64,000 bases of DNA from Rhodospirillaceae bacterium SYSU D60007 (GTDB lineage Bacteria; Pseudomonadota; Alphaproteobacteria; Reyranellales; Reyranellaceae), in assembly GCA_003574685.1 (NCBI GenBank), contig QOCQ01000023.1, forward strand, positions 33,142 to 97,141, read 5' to 3'. Below the pieces are notes generated by a model that searched no databases, was not told where the DNA came from, and was given only the letters and a program-made list of their open reading frames with translations. This document shows positions 63,902-64,000 of this stretch, one piece after another (the first letter of the stretch is position 1; each line of letters opens with the position of its first letter). Made by a program: the position numbers and the translations under genes.

Positions 63902-64000
63902 GTAACAGTTTGGACCGGATACATCGGTTACACTTTTTGCGCCGTTGTCAGCCGCTGTCGGGGGCGCGCCCCCGACAGCGGCTGGAATTTTCCGGCGGCG
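63890..64000. mobile_element. Probable insertion sequence end (partial)
   Basis: Two 18-nt direct repeats with one 25-base period, CCGGATACATAGGTAACA (63890-63907) and CCGGATACATCGGTTACA (63915-63932), start exactly where the type IIG homology ends. A perfect 36-bp palindrome (63949-63984) follows, probably a terminator or protective hairpin. The rest, including any transposase, is outside the window. The repeats resemble transposase-binding ends of DDE/IS481-like elements to me, but the family is not settled. Confidence 0.6.

Overview
The window is GC-rich chromosomal DNA from an alphaproteobacterium. The evidence is the rpmI-rplT-pheS-pheT order, the Hsp20-DUF1150 pair, a DUF2852 protein under TetR-type control, a DUF1127 peptide, YcjX/YcjF, and a very dense set of ABC-fed catabolic genes. 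A soil or plant-associated Rhodospirillales/Rhizobiales-type organism is my inference; no rRNA or tRNA gene is visible to settle it.

Layout. 1-2.9 kb is an unstable, poorly annotated stretch: the tail of a protein with two TetR-like helix-turn-helix copies, a LysM-like hypothetical protein, and several frame-broken coding remnants. 2.9-9.5 kb holds a patatin phospholipase, a 2-oxoglutarate/Fe(II) oxygenase with an 18-bp palindrome upstream, ycjX (frameshifted)-ycjF, and a cytochrome c-FTR1 iron permease. 9.5-27.8 kb is a catabolic island. A LIV-type ABC transporter operon (binding protein, LivH, LivM, LivG, LivF, then an SDR) diverges from a class III aminotransferase plus hydantoinase HyuA/HyuB. 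Two tandem polysaccharide-deacetylase/allantoinase-like genes follow, and they diverge from a complete spermidine/putrescine-type ABC transporter followed by a FAD amine oxidase. 27.8-35.9 kb has a luciferase-like monooxygenase, a response regulator divergent from a di-haem cytochrome c peroxidase and hybrid sensor kinase, a DUF1127 peptide, an O-methyltransferase, and a TetR regulator whose 23-bp operator recurs in front of a DUF2852 membrane protein.

35.9-49.3 kb contains pepN, a fatty acid desaturase overlapping it tail to tail, a third deacetylase paralogue, an acyl-CoA synthetase, an aldo/keto reductase-N-acyl-D-amino-acid deacylase pair, a TetR regulator, a TauD-type dioxygenase, a second luciferase-like monooxygenase, an esterase and a small membrane protein. 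49.3-61.2 kb mixes core genes (lepA, pheT, pheS, rplT, rpmI, hsp20) with three toxin-antitoxin loci, an XRE regulator-SulP transporter pair and several palindromic dispersed repeats.

61.4-64 kb is an MmeI-like type IIG restriction-modification protein. Its 3' half turns AT-rich (imported specificity domain), and its C-terminus is cut off by what looks like the end of an insertion sequence. The IS carries two 18-nt direct repeats and a perfect 36-bp palindrome and runs off the right edge.

Most catabolic genes are in tight, often translationally coupled operons (ATGA, TGATG and TAATG overlaps). This supports joint use of a nitrogen-containing cyclic amide or amine substrate: uptake by LIV or Pot transporters, ring opening by HyuAB or deacetylase-like hydrolases, then transamination or amine oxidation. 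The exact substrate cannot be read from sequence.
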